In this document: in pieces, positions 20,361 through 31,611 of the stretch
How the letters are laid out: each line of letters starts with the position of its first letter
Position numbering within the stretch: the stretch's first letter is position 1
Origin: Coix lacryma-jobi var. lacryma-jobi
Lineage: Eukaryota; Streptophyta; Magnoliopsida; Poales; Poaceae
NCBI GenBank assembly: GCA_009763385.1
Contig: CM019831.1
Span: 88,571,845-88,635,844, forward strand
Reading direction: 5' to 3'
Length of the DNA stretch: 64,000 nucleotides
Made by a program: the position numbers and the translations under genes
Notes under the pieces: model-generated
The model's input: the letters and a program-made list of their open reading frames with translations, nothing else
Database searches by the model: none
What the model was told of the DNA's origin: nothing

Positions 20361-20766
20361 ATTTGATACAAATCAATCTACTTTAACCTTTTTATCCTCT
20401 TCCAACCCTTATATTGTTCATCCCTTGATCCGACGACCAAGAATGGCGCCCTAGGCTTGCCCGCCGACCTAGGGCAACCTGGTGACGTCATTACTGTGTG
20501 ACAGGGTCTCTCTCGGACGAGAGCTCTAACGGTTTCTTTGCTAGTTTGTCCGAAAACTATCGTTTTTCGCTACGTAAGTGCGATAGCTATTCTTCGCTAG
20601 TTTGCTTGCAAACCTAGTCGTTCTTCACCGTATAATTGTGAACTCATTGCGTTCTTCGGTCCGTGACGATCAGGACATCTAAAGTCCTAGCTTGCCTATG
20701 ATCCGGAATCCTTTCAACGTCAACACTATATTACACACTCTCTCTCTTTTTTATATATATATACTA
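20361..20766. other. Unassigned sequence, possibly decayed LTR
   Basis: No gene is recognised. TTCTTTGCTAGTTTG (near 20,535) and TTCTTCGCTAGTTTG (near 20,592) mark a degenerate duplication of about 57 bp. CCCTAGG...CCTAGGG forms a short inverted repeat near 20,450-20,475. It ends in a CT run and a short TATATA tract at 20,737-20,762. Confidence 0.3.
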
Positions 20767-20810
20767 TATTGGGAGCTCAGGGCTTTCAATAGTTAGCGGA
20801 AGCCCCAGCC
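20767..20810. repeat. Left TIR of MULE-like element
   Basis: 44-bp inverted partner of 54,862-54,905, with about 70% identity by eye. Confidence 0.5.
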
Positions 20811-21030
20811 ATATGCACGTATCCGGTCGAACCAGACCACCCATCAGCCCACAAGCCCACCAGACCAACTTTCCCGGGCCCAATATAAACACTCAAACCC
20901 TAGCTGGTCAGCCCACGCACCCCTGTCACTCCCACCATGCGCCGCACACCCCACACCCCTCCCCCCGCCGTGCACCTGCTCAGACATCCAGAGCCAGGGA
21001 ACATCTGCCGCCAGCCCACCACCAATCGAA

Positions 21031-21455
21031 GTGCCACCGCCGCCGCCACGGAGCAGGAGAAGGAGCTCCTCTCGTCGGTGGTGGACGACATTCGCTCCTA
21101 CTCCGGGACCGACCCGCTCCGCCCGTGGCTCCGGTACGGCACCACCGCCCGCCCATCGCTCCCTCCCTCGCTTTCATATCCTTGTAGTTTTGTCTGTTTT
21201 GCGCGGCAATGACGGATCCACTGATGACCCCTCCATCCCCCAATCATTGCTTTGCTTGCTAGGGGGATGCGAAAGATGGAGCTGGCGCTGCCGGCGGTGA
21301 CTCTGCGGGAGAAGTTGCCCAGGCTCCTGATGACGTGCGCGCAGGAGTTCCAGAGTGACGCGCGCTACCATGATGACGCGCAGGAGTTCCAGAGCGACGC
21401 GCACTACCGCGATGACCTGCGAGGCCGCGATACCTCTGCGTCTGGATCCAGCCGG
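21031..21455 (+). pseudogene. BUB1/BUBR1 (Mad3) N-terminal fragment
   Basis: Exon 1 encodes EKELLSSVVDDIRSYSG then DPLRPWLR. A 129-nt GT-AG intron (21,134-21,262) splits the Arg codon, and exon 2 continues GMRKMELALPAVTLREKLPR and CAQEFQSDARY. This is the start of Mad3/BUB1 homology region 1 (PF08311), which in full proteins forms the TPR domain of the spindle-assembly checkpoint and binds kinetochore partners. A 39-bp tandem duplication (21,339-21,377 and 21,378-21,416) repeats 13 codons. After it, a frameshift is needed to recover RYLCVWIQ. No kinase or later region follows, so it cannot make a functional protein. The retained intron argues against retroposition and for DNA-level capture. 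The original start codon is not evident; an upstream ATG at 20,937 gives a Pro/His-rich leader unlike the family. Confidence 0.82.
21134..21262 (+). other. Retained intron in BUB1 fragment
   Basis: Starts GTACGG and ends TTGCTTGCTAG. Removing it joins PWLR to GMRKM, as expected for the family. Confidence 0.75.
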
Positions 21456-21710
21456 TCAATGCTCTCTCCCCATGCGCCGGTGACCCGACCCCCAGCGTGG
21501 AGCACCGCCGCCCCGTCTCGCTGCGACGCTTGGGCCTGCTCCTCCCTTGGATAGTTTTTATGCTTCAAAGCACAGGCCGTTATGCATAGTGAAAACTGTG
21601 AGTGCAAATATGTCGACAAAATTTGTGTTTTTATGCTTGCAATCATGGGTTTTTATGCATTGTTGAAACTGTCAATTCAGAAATGTTTGTGATTTTCTAT
21701 GCTGAGCTTC

Positions 21711-23055
21711 TGTTGGGTATTTTAAACGCACACAGAAAGATCCGCAAGCGCACGGATACCGATGTAGCTTTCACCTGAGAGTATTCCAGGATATCGATTT
21801 CCACGGGGAACGTGAAGTGTACTAGAAGAATTAAGAACGTCCAAGAAAAGAATGGTAATGTGGTTAGAGAGAGATATATGGTTTTCTAAGCGGGTCTATT
21901 TAATTAAAGGCCCACTATGCTTTACTTACTTCGGAGCAGCAGTACCTTTTCGATTCTCGAAAAAGACTGGGAAAATGGTAATCGGGAGTAGGCTGCCAAA
22001 AAGCTCTACAAAAACACCAATCCTAACGTGGTGGATTATAACAATCTACAAAGCTGTCACCCCTGTAGCTACCACAACTATCCGGAGGATTGGGCGCAAA
22101 CTCAGGTAAACCCTAGTCTAGACACCAAGTCTACACTAACGCTTACAACTCTAATTACGTACGATAACGAGCACTCAATACGAGCAGAGATCCAGTAAAT
22201 AAAATAAAGTAAGAATTGAAATTAAATATAATACTTAGAAATAGTAAATGAAGAACTTGGAGATTACTTGAAGACGAACCAGATGCTGCACCAATACAAT
22301 GTCGAGGAAGATCCGACAGATCCGGCTCCTCCTCAGCTCTCTCCTTCTCCTCTCTCTAATCCAATCTCTAATTACAACTAGATGAACTAGACAACTGGAA
22401 CTAGAACTAGACGAACTAGATCTAAATCTAGATGAACTAGAAGAGATTCATCTAGAGGGACCTCTACTTCTAATTGAAACCCTAGTTTCTGATGTGGAGA
22501 TGAATAATGAAGATGGAGATGCCTAGAGAGAGGGGTCTGGGTCTGCTTTTATAGCCCGGAGCGTGGAACGTGAGCCCTTGGATCAAACAGACTTCAGGGA
22601 CGGTGGAGATGCATCCTAGGAGGCGGTGAAAGAAGGTTCCAGAAGGCAGAGGCGAAACAGCCTCCGTGGCCGACCGGTCGGTCTTGGGGTGGGACCGGTC
22701 GGTCTGGCCTAGTGGGCCCACGTGGCGGGCCACCTCGTGGTGTCTTCTGGTGTCTTCTAGATCCTTGTTTTGCAGATTTCGTTGCGAAATTAATATCTTT
22801 TCATCCGGGACTCCGAATATAGCAAATGATATGTCCGTTTCGATCGTCTCGACAAGCCCTTCGCAATGGTGCACTCCAATTCATCACTTGAGATACTTTT
22901 ATATGGTAAAACATGGATGTCCTACAAAACAAGTGAGAGCACCAAAACTCGTGGAACTTGTTAGTTTCAAACCCTACAACTATGCTTTGTTGTTCATTTC
23001 AAATCATTATATGCATTAGTTGATGGTATAATATTGACATTAAGGACCGTCACCA
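21711..23055 (-). repeat. Element A 3' LTR
   Basis: Begins TGTTGGGTATTTTAAAC on the plus strand and ends near ACCGTCACCA. Its outer part at about 22,376-22,480 is rich in CTAGATGAACTAG-type words. A minus-strand TATA box (CTATAAAAGC) lies at 22,545-22,554. Two palindromic ACCGGTCGGT sites lie at 22,671-22,710. Confidence 0.88.
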
Positions 23056-23071
23056 AGTTCCCCCAAGCTTA
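23056..23071 (-). other. Element A polypurine tract
   Basis: The minus strand reads AAGCTTGGGGGAACT directly before the 3' LTR. It is the same type as the PPT of B at 48,463-48,476. Confidence 0.75.
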
Positions 23072-25922
23072 CAATTTGCTAGTCCCTTAGCAAAGTCAAA
23101 CTCAACAATGGATCAGGAGTTGCTGCAATATCTTCACTTCCAACAAGTACACATATATTCAAACAGAAGTTCTCATATGGAATAGGAAAAAGTATCATAT
23201 TATTCATCATGGGGCTTAGTACTTTACCTTGAATCTTGAGTAATTGAAAGATAGAACGATCAAATCAAGCACCATGTATCTAGCTCTTTCACTTCACCAT
23301 TATTCCGGAGTTTTTATGAATTTTGAAAAGTTGAAGAACATATGTTGCCAAATTAAACAAAGGATCCAAAGAGAAATTCAACCACATTATTGAGTCGAGA
23401 AGTGCATGTGTATGGAAAATGGAGGCGGATGCTCTTTTGAATATATCACTCTCTTCTGTTTATCAGAGACACATGGCTATCAAGCTAATTCTACTGGCGG
23501 GCACATGCCCATCTTTTTTTATGATATTCATTTTTTCTCTTTTTTTCCGAGGTTCCGGACACTTGTCCCTTTTTATTTCCTCGCGATCTTTCTTTTTGAG
23601 GTTTCGGAAACTTGTCCCTTTTTATTTCCTCAGATTTTCTCTCTCTTTTTTTTAATAGCCATGTGCTTCCAAACTTTTGAGAGGATAGCAACAAATAATC
23701 ATGAGCATTTATGCGGAAAATGGATGGAATGTGTAAGTGATCTCAATTCAATAGCATGATAACTTCTCAAAGGGTCAACAAAGCTTAATTTAACTCAATG
23801 CAATTATTAGTCATATTAATATTTTAAAGTCTTCGGAACTCTAGTGTTGTTTAGAACAAGATAGTAGTAGCTCAGATCATCACATATCATATCTGTCAAT
23901 TACCTAGACTCTGGATCAAGCATTTACTACCCATATATTTAATTTCATTTTTAAGCATCATTATTAATCAGGAGAACTCATGCTTTAAAGGCTATGTACT
24001 TGGAAGAAATTAGATAGAGCAACTATTCATCATTTCCATGTAAAAGATTAGAGAGAGAGTTCTTTTATTATTAACTTCTTAAAACAAACTTAACACACTA
24101 TTTATTTAACCTAACACACACTTATTATAAAAACTAAGATAGTGAATAAGATATACCTGGATTACAAAGATAACGGGGGTGCGTCTCCCCCAAGCTGGTT
24201 CCCTTAATAACGTTGAGCCTTCATGTGCTCATATTTTTTTATTTTTAATTAATGATGAGCCTTCATGTGCCCACATTTTTTTTATTTTTTTTATTTATGT
24301 ATAGAAAGAAAACTTAAGAGGATAAGGATACTTACCTGGATACACGGGGGTGCTTTCCCCCAAGCTGAATGTTATCATAGTCGTTCAATCTTGCCATGTA
24401 GCGGACTGGCGGTGGAAATATGTTTCCTCTGTCGGAGCTTTGATTGATGTTGATGGTTGTGGAAACAGTGCTCCAACAGTAGATAGAACATCCACTTGCT
24501 CGTCAACTTTTCTTGGTCTTTTAACCCTGTGAAACTCAAATAGACAACAAGACCTGTGGAACAGATTAAGCGTTAGTGGTTGGGCACTTAGGCCTTAGTT
24601 GTCTAGAGTTTCAGTAAGATCCCTTTCTTAATATTTTTGTATTTTTATTTTTATGATGCAATGTAATATTTTTATTTTCTCTTTTTTTATGCAATGCTAA
24701 CGCAGAAAAGTAAATATGCTATGGAGAAATGATTATGCAAATGATAAAAAGTAAACATGCAAAAAGAGAAATTAATGCAGAAAAGATAAATATGGATAAC
24801 TACTGATTTTACCTTTCGGCGAGGGTTCAATGTTTTAAGTCCTTTGAACAGGACTTCTCACCATATTCATTCCTGAGGTGCATCATTTGATCTAGATATG
24901 TAGACCTTGATAACTACACCTCTTGATATGGTGTCGCCCATGTTCTTTGTTCGTCCAACAATTTAAAGTGAAACATTAGTTGTGGAAGCTGGCAGCATCT
25001 TGCTCAGTGTGCTAGTTCTTGTAGATCTAGGACCTTCACTCTATAGAATTTGAGAGTTGACAAAACTCCTCTATGTTTTGCTCAAGAGTGTGTCCTGCTC
25101 ATAAAGACAATGTAGAGATCAAGTGCATGGGCTCTGTTGGTGGAAAAACACCAACAGAACCAAAAGTTTTGTTCATTCCTCTCTAACCTTAGGCACATCG
25201 AGCAAGATAAACTTGTTGTTTATGTATTCTATTCAATCTTAACATGAGTGATAGGATCAAAATATGAGCATGAAGTAGCATCTTAAAATATTTAAGAGAT
25301 CAGACTACTTAACCCAAGGAAGGATAATCTATGCATAAAGTGTCGATTTTTTCATGATTGTGATATATCATCCTCCAAAGGTTAGATGCATAACATCTTA
25401 GCTCATTGGTTAAGCTAGTGAGATTCAAGAGAGTAAAGCTAAGAACAATAAGTAAAGAACTGAACATGTTGAGTTGATTAGGTTGGATCATGTGAGGTGC
25501 AACTTAATCATGTTTGGTTCTTATTTATGCGTAGACTAGAATTAAGGAGAAGCTTTTTAAAGTGATGGTCACATACCTTGAGATGTTACCTTTATCATTG
25601 AAGAGTGATGTGTCGAACCACCTTGTGGAAGCTTCTCTTGTCTGGCTGGCTGTTCTTCATGAATAGCTTGTCTTCTCTTGCTTATCTCATAGTGAGCCAG
25701 CTGAGTCTTGTCCTCAACAGATCCAGATGATGGAGACTTTGTCAACTATTTTCTTGATTTGTAGGCTTAGGTACTGTCTCTCCATCTTCTACTTCTTGTG
25801 GTGTAGTGGCTTCATCCTTTATGATATCCCCTTAATTCCTGACAGTTGGTTCTTCCTTTGTCGATTGAGTCAACGTCTTCTCTTGGTTTTCTTTGGCTGT
25901 TCATAAATGGTGTAATTGTTGA
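23072..25922 (-). other. Element A internal region, 3' half
   Basis: No intact gene. It is an inverted, diverged copy of B's internal region; for example 23,700-23,760 pairs with 32,065-32,130, 25,075-25,140 with 29,995-30,065, and 25,300-25,380 with 29,760-29,830. Two further PPT-like CCCCCAAGCTG sites lie near 24,187 and 24,356. Two copies of GAGCCTTCATGTGC (24,213 and 24,257) correspond to the five-copy array in B. Confidence 0.7.
25843..25922 (+). pseudogene. Conserved antisense ORF of A, upstream part
   Basis: On the plus strand (antisense to A) the reading QLVLPLSIESTSSLGFLWLF continues to the B insertion at 25,928 and resumes at 49,779. A TGA at 25,840 stands where B has Trp. The related ORF in B is at 28,824-29,084 on the minus strand. 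Confidence 0.4.
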
Positions 25923-25927
25923 AGAGG

Positions 25928-27255
25928 TGTTGACGCTGGTTATCTATCAAAATTAAAGGATAAATAAATATGAAAAGGGCATGAATTTAATCACCAACAA
26001 AGGTTTAGGGTTTCAACTGACAATATTCCATGAGTTTTGGTGAGTTATAATTCTGCAGGGACTAAACCAGGAAATCGGCACCGATAGCTTCCCATAGAAG
26101 GAAACTGTCGGGAGATAACGCAACCGCCACGTCGGGATACTTCTAGAAGACTCCAGAGAACACATAGAGACACCACGAGAAAGGGCACCGCGGTCCACCT
26201 CCAGGTGGGACCGACCGGTCCCCTGGGCCCACCGGTCGGTCTCCCCTTGGGTCCGTTGGCTTCCGTCTTCTGCAAGCTTCCTCCACCGACCACTAGGATG
26301 AATCTCAGCCGTACCCTAAGTCGGTTTGATCCAACGGCCGCGGTCGATCCCTCAGGGCTATATAAGCAGCCCCAGACCCCCCCCCCCCTCTCCAGGCATC
26401 TCCCTCTTCATTATTCATCTCCACATCAGAAATTAGGGTTCCAATGTAGAAGTAGAGGTCCCTCTAGATGACTCTCTTCTAGTTCATCTAGAATTAGATC
26501 TAGTTCATCTAGTTGTAATCAAGAGTTAGCTTTCAAGTAGAAGACTAGATACCCCTCTAGTAGGATTAGAACCTAGTCTTATTCTAGAACTAGAAGAGAG
26601 AGAGAGAGAGAGGAAGAGATCAAGAGGAAGCTCCGGCCTGTCGGATCAACTTCTTCATCTTGTACCTGTGGATTCATGTTCTTCATCGACTTGCTTCAAC
26701 GATTGTTTCGGTAATCAACATCTATATTTAAGTTTGAGCCATTGTTCTTATTGTTCTTAAGGTTTATGACTCTCTTTTGAGTACTTTAATTCTAGTCGCT
26801 CTAGAGTTAGAGTAGTTGGATAGTATAAACGTAGTGCTTAGACTTGATAGCTCATATTTACCTCCTATAACGCCGGTAGTAGTGGTAGTTCGCAAGGGTG
26901 ACTCTTATAGACTTGTTGATTCTTCTATAGTCCACTTACCCATGTGTAGGCTCGGTAGGATTATACATTTGCATAAAAGAATCATACTCTGTTGTGACCT
27001 TTTATGGCAACTTCCCCATTAAGAATAATAAACATATCACTCTTAAGTTGGATTTAGATAACCTTAGTGATCCCCTCTATACTTTTAGTTTCTCTGTCCT
27101 TGTTAGTTACTCAGGGGTTATACACTTGAGACTCATCGCTATCCGTTCCTTTGGGTTCGATATTAAAACTGGGTTACTCCGGTGAAGTGCTACATTGGTA
27201 GATTTTATCTGTGCGCTTGCGGATAAAGTAGAGTGTGCATTAATTTATACCAACA
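25928..27255 (+). repeat. Element B 5' LTR
   Basis: TGTTGACGCTGG ... TTATACCAACA. TATA box CTATATAAG at 26,358-26,366. It has a C run near 26,380 and a longer AG run near 26,595 than the 3' copy. Confidence 0.88.
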
Positions 27256-27263
27256 AGCATTTC

Positions 27264-27281
27264 TAGCGCCGTTGCCGGGGA
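27264..27281 (+). other. Element B primer binding site
   Basis: TAGCGCCGTTGCCGGGGA, a tRNA-Asp-type PBS with one mismatch, 8 bp after the 5' LTR. Confidence 0.7.
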
Positions 27282-28823
27282 ACGGTAGATCATTTTACGT
27301 CTTAAGTTTAACCTTGTAATCATACTTTTATCTTTTCCTTTTTTGTCCCAGTCTTTTCATTATTTTTGTTTTCATTCTTATGAATGTTGTTTTTTGAATT
27401 CCACTCTTATCTATCACTACCCCATGAGCAAGCTATAACTAGTAGAATCCTTATACCCCATCATAATACCTGGTTATTAGTTATGCCTACCTTTTTGCTG
27501 CACTGTCCTTGTAATGAGCATAGAAATATAAATATGAAAATATCCCTTCGGGTATTCTTGTCACTAACCTTCCCAGGTTTGGAGCAGAAAAGAACGAAGG
27601 AACAACAAACATAAGGTATGTCCCACCAATCATCATGCAACATTGAATTACATTCATCCAATCTTGATTTATGCAAAATCCAAGCTTGGGGAATAGACTT
27701 TCTAAGAATATTTCTTGCCATGTTGCTATGTTGGTTGTCCCTACCTTTAAGATATGCTCGTACACTAATCATGCTCTTTCATCACCATCTGAATAAATCT
27801 CTATAATACTTGCATGCTACCCTCATTCTCTATATTATATGTTTAGGTTTGGAGTACTTTCATACATCTCTTAAATTAAGCATGGTGCCTAGTTTAGGAG
27901 TGGTGATCTTGCTTTCAAAGGTTTTTAATTTAAGCAATTAAGTTAAAATACCTTCCTAGATCAAACTAGACGTGGTGTCTAGGTTGATTTTTGAGCCGAT
28001 AGTATGCTATAGTGGATGTTGGATATTTTGTTGGACTAACCACTACAGGGAAACTTTCAATATCAATTTGGGAAAGTCCAGAGATGAACTCACACTGGAG
28101 ATGAAGAGACACATGAACTTTAATAACTTTGCACAATGAAGACTCAGCTCATTCATCATGGATGAAAGAACTGTGAGTATCAAAGTTTATTTATTTTGTC
28201 TTCTACTGCAAGTTATCCTTTGTCTTGAATCATGTTAAAGTGCAGCCAACACATACTAGTCTATGCTAAAGTAATCCTAAAAACATCTCCTTATTAGCAT
28301 AAATGCAAAATATATATGTTATAGACAACAACCCATGCTTCAAATTCTTGCAACCCTTCGGGTATATATCCACTAACATTATGCAGGAGAGAGATTTTGT
28401 TCATCCATAGTTTGGTCTGAACATTGAAGATCCAAAACCCAAACCATAGACACACAAACCAACTCTCAGATCACAAATGGTGCTAGCCTAGCTTTGAGTC
28501 TTGCTTAGGCACTGATGACAAACAGGATGCAACTTACCTCGTATGAAACAACCTATGCCTGCAACCATCATTGCCCAACACATCAAGACAAGAAGTGGAA
28601 AGTTATTTTCTCTTCTAATCAAGAGCTAGCTTGGGAGACAGGATGGTACGACTACAACAATAGCAAGATCTACAACTCAAACACATGAACATGTTGTTGG
28701 AAGTCCATCTACATCACAAGCCAGCCTGGGAGAGACAATTCCGTTGTCTAGATGTGTTTCACAATCAAAGGGAGGAAGGAGAAACCCAACTTCAACATAT
28801 TGATCTCCTACTCACCACTTTGA
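27282..28823 (+). other. Element B internal leader, gag region deleted
   Basis: No gene. The first part aligns to A beyond its gag, so roughly 1 kb corresponding to A 51,000-52,200 is missing. Degenerate repeats CCTTCGGGTAT(A/T) occur near 27,545 and 28,357. Confidence 0.6.
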
Positions 28824-29084
28824 TCAGTACAAACCACTAGATGCTGTCCCAGTCGAGGAGAAGAATATGATCCACCACTCATTCTTGGAAGATCGTTCTT
28901 GAACGCCATCAATGTTATCATCTATATCGGACCTGGAGAAGTCAACTCTTGGATCTTTTGCTGATTCTTCAACAACTACATCACTTATGAGCAGCCAAAG
29001 AGAACCAAGAGAAGACGTCGAAGGGAGAACCAACTGCCAAGAATTGAGGAGGGCATCATGAAGGATGAAGCCACTGCACCACAA
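28824..29084 (-). pseudogene. Conserved antisense ORF in B
   Basis: 86 codons on the strand opposite to B. NSWQLVLPSTSSLGSLWLLI is followed by DVVVEES, DPRVDFSRSDIDDNIDG and NEWWIIFFSSTGTASSGLY, ending TGA. The antisense ORF of A keeps the same reading and the same stop. The sense strand here is full of stops. Two hydrophobic stretches are visible. I know no family for it. Confidence 0.5.
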
Positions 29085-30271
29085 GAGTTAGAAGATGAAG
29101 AGATTACCTGAGTTAGCAAATCATGAAGAGTCAATAAGATCTCCATCATCTAGACACTGTTGAGAGGACAAGTCTCAGTCGTGGCACTAAGAGACAAAGA
29201 CTCTCATGGAGGCACTCGAGTAGCAGCTCTAAATTCAAGTCTCTTGCCAACCCAATGATTAAAGGAAAACAAGAAAGGTTGACAAGAGAAGAATGCGGAA
29301 CTGTCCCTGCATCCTCATAGTACAGAATTAATACAAGAAAGAGAGAGGATCCTAGTCAGCATACTCGAAGAACAATGCGCCTTCACTGATAAGTCGACAC
29401 AAGAGAAGGAAGGTCGATACCTATAAAGATGATTCCACCGCGATCTTCCTCCTCTCAATCACACTGTGAGACGAGCAAGAGAAGACAAGCCAGATAGACA
29501 AGACAAGCTTCCACAAGATGGTTCAGCACAATCACTTTCCAATGACAAAGTAATATTTCAAGGTAAGTAACCATCACTTTAAAAGCTTCTTCTTGATTCT
29601 AGTATAAACATAAATAAAGAACAAAACATGTTTAAGTTGCACCTTACTTGATTCAACCCAATCAACTTAACATGTTTAGTCCTTTGATCTTAGCTTTACT
29701 CTCTTGAATCTCACTGTCTTAATTAAATGAGCTAAAATGTTGTGCATCTAACCTTTGGAAGATGGTATATCTCAATTATGAAAAGATCGACACTTTATGT
29801 ATAGATTATCCTTCCTTGGGTTAAGTAATTTGATCTGTTAAATATTTTAAGATGCTACTTTTATGCTCAGCCTCTGATCATATCACTCATGCTAAGATTG
29901 AATAGAACACATAAACAACAAGTTTGTCTTGTGCAATGTGCCTATGGTTAGAGGGGAATAAACACAACTTTTGGTTCTGTTGGTGTTTTTCCACCGACAG
30001 AGCCCATACACTTGATCTCTACCTTGTCTTTATGAGCAGGACACACTCTTGAGCAAAACATGGAAAAGTCACTCTCAAATTCTACAGAGTAAAGGTCCTA
30101 GATCTACAAGAACATGCACACTGAGCAAGATACTGCCAGCTTCCATAATTAGTGCTTCACTTCAAACTGCTGGACGAACGAAGAACATGAGTGACACCAT
30201 ATCAAGAGGCATAAACAAGAAGGAATAATGGAAGATGTCATAGTCGAGGTCGTAAAGTCCCCACAGACTTA
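29085..30271 (+). other. Element B internal, degenerate
   Basis: No intact gene. 29,490-30,190 is the inverted counterpart of A 24,920-25,660. Confidence 0.6.
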
Positions 30272-30412
30272 TTGATCCTCGACATGGGAGAAGACGATGA
30301 TGTCCACCTCATCCTAGAAAGACCATTCCTCTATGATACAAGTGCAATCATCCACAAGAGGAAATCTATTTTCACTTTCCTGGAGAAAAGGCACGATGCT
30401 ACTTCATCAACT
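30272..30412 (+). pseudogene. Aspartic-protease C-terminal remnant (element B)
   Basis: The reading ILDMGEDDDVHLILERPFLY resembles the conserved block before the end of plant Ty3/gypsy (Athila-like) proteases, usually LDM.ED..V.LILGRPFL. The Gly of LILGRPFL is Glu here. The D-S-G/D-T-G active site is not found upstream. The ORF continues to 30,583 as a Lys-rich tail. Likely a fossil of a gag-pro region. Confidence 0.45.
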
Positions 30413-30583
30413 ACATGCCTAATGAAGCACCCAAGAAGAATAGAAGTGAAAGACGCTGCTCTCAAAGCTAAAGAAGACAAGCTATCAAGAATAGAGAGGC
30501 CAATCACGAAGAAGAAGTTATCGACACTGTCCCAGAAAAGAAAGAAGAAGAGAAACCTCAAGACAGTGAACCACAGGAAGTGA

Positions 30584-31385
30584 AGACTCAGACCAAGAAA
30601 ATATGGAAGAAAATGTCTGCACCTAAAGATACAACCAATAAACAACTTTCCAAACGTCTGACATACCTTGGGAGGTCTGAACCAAGGAAATGTCCGGTTC
30701 GTCGGACCTAAATATCCGAACCTTCGCCAAAAGGTAAAAATCGGTAGTTATCCTCATATTTACTTTTCTGCATATTTCTCATATTTAAATCCATAATCAT
30801 TTCTTGCATCATCATATTTAATTCACAAACATTTCTGCATTGCATTAGAAAAGAAAATAAAAATATTACATTTGTTACACTACATCATAAACCATGAAGC
30901 CCCATGTGACTAATTCTATGGTGTGTACAATCCCACAGGAATGTTCATCGTGGTGGCATAAAAATAATAAAAATAAATATGCATGCATTCATCTTGTTGT
31001 ATTTTCTCCTACATCATAAAAAATATAAAAACATAAAAATATTGATAAAGAGATCTTACTGAAATTCTGGACAACTAAGGCTTGAGTGGCCGACCGCTAA
31101 TACTTAATCTGTTCCACAAGTTTTGTTGTCTATTTGAGTTTTACACGATTTGAAACGCCAAGAAAAGCTGACGAGCAAGTGAATGCTCCATCCACTGTTG
31201 GAGAACTGTCTCAACAAACATCAACATCAATCAAAGCTCTAATAGAGGAAGGACATATCCACTGCCAGTCCGCTACATTACAAGATCGAACGACTACATT
31301 CAGCTTGGGGGAAGGCACCCCATGTATCCATGTAAGTATCTCTATCCTCTTAAGTTTTTAATTCTATAAACAAATTCAAAACACC
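30584..31385 (+). other. Element B internal, no gene
   Basis: AT-rich degenerate sequence. It contains CAGCTTGGGGGAAGGC (31,301-31,316), a PPT-like site. 31,065-31,330 aligns inverted to A 24,350-24,610. Confidence 0.5.
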
Positions 31386-31605
31386 AAAAAAATGTGAGCA
31401 CATGAAGGCTCACCCTTAAAAAGAAAAGAACAAAAATATGTGAGCACATGAAGGCTCACCATTTATTAAAAAAAAAGATAAAAATATATGGGCACATGAA
31501 GGCTCACCCTTAAAAAGAAAAGAACAAAAATATATGAGCACATGAAGGCTCACCATTTATTAAAAAAAGATAAAAATATATGGGCACATGAAGGCTCAAC
31601 GCTAT
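31386..31605 (+). repeat. Five-copy tandem array of TGAGCACATGAAGGCTCACC
   Basis: Five near-copies of the 20-mer with alternating spacers (CTTAAAAAGAAAAG and ATTTATTAAAAAAA), so the higher-order period is about 105 bp. Within each, GAGC and GCTC can pair around ACATGAAG. Only two copies remain in A (24,210-24,290). Confidence 0.8.
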
Positions 31606-31611
31606 TAAGGG

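Noticed and set aside
31386..31605. CRISPR-like direct repeats
   Set aside because: Plant retrotransposon context, near-identical spacers, no cas genes.
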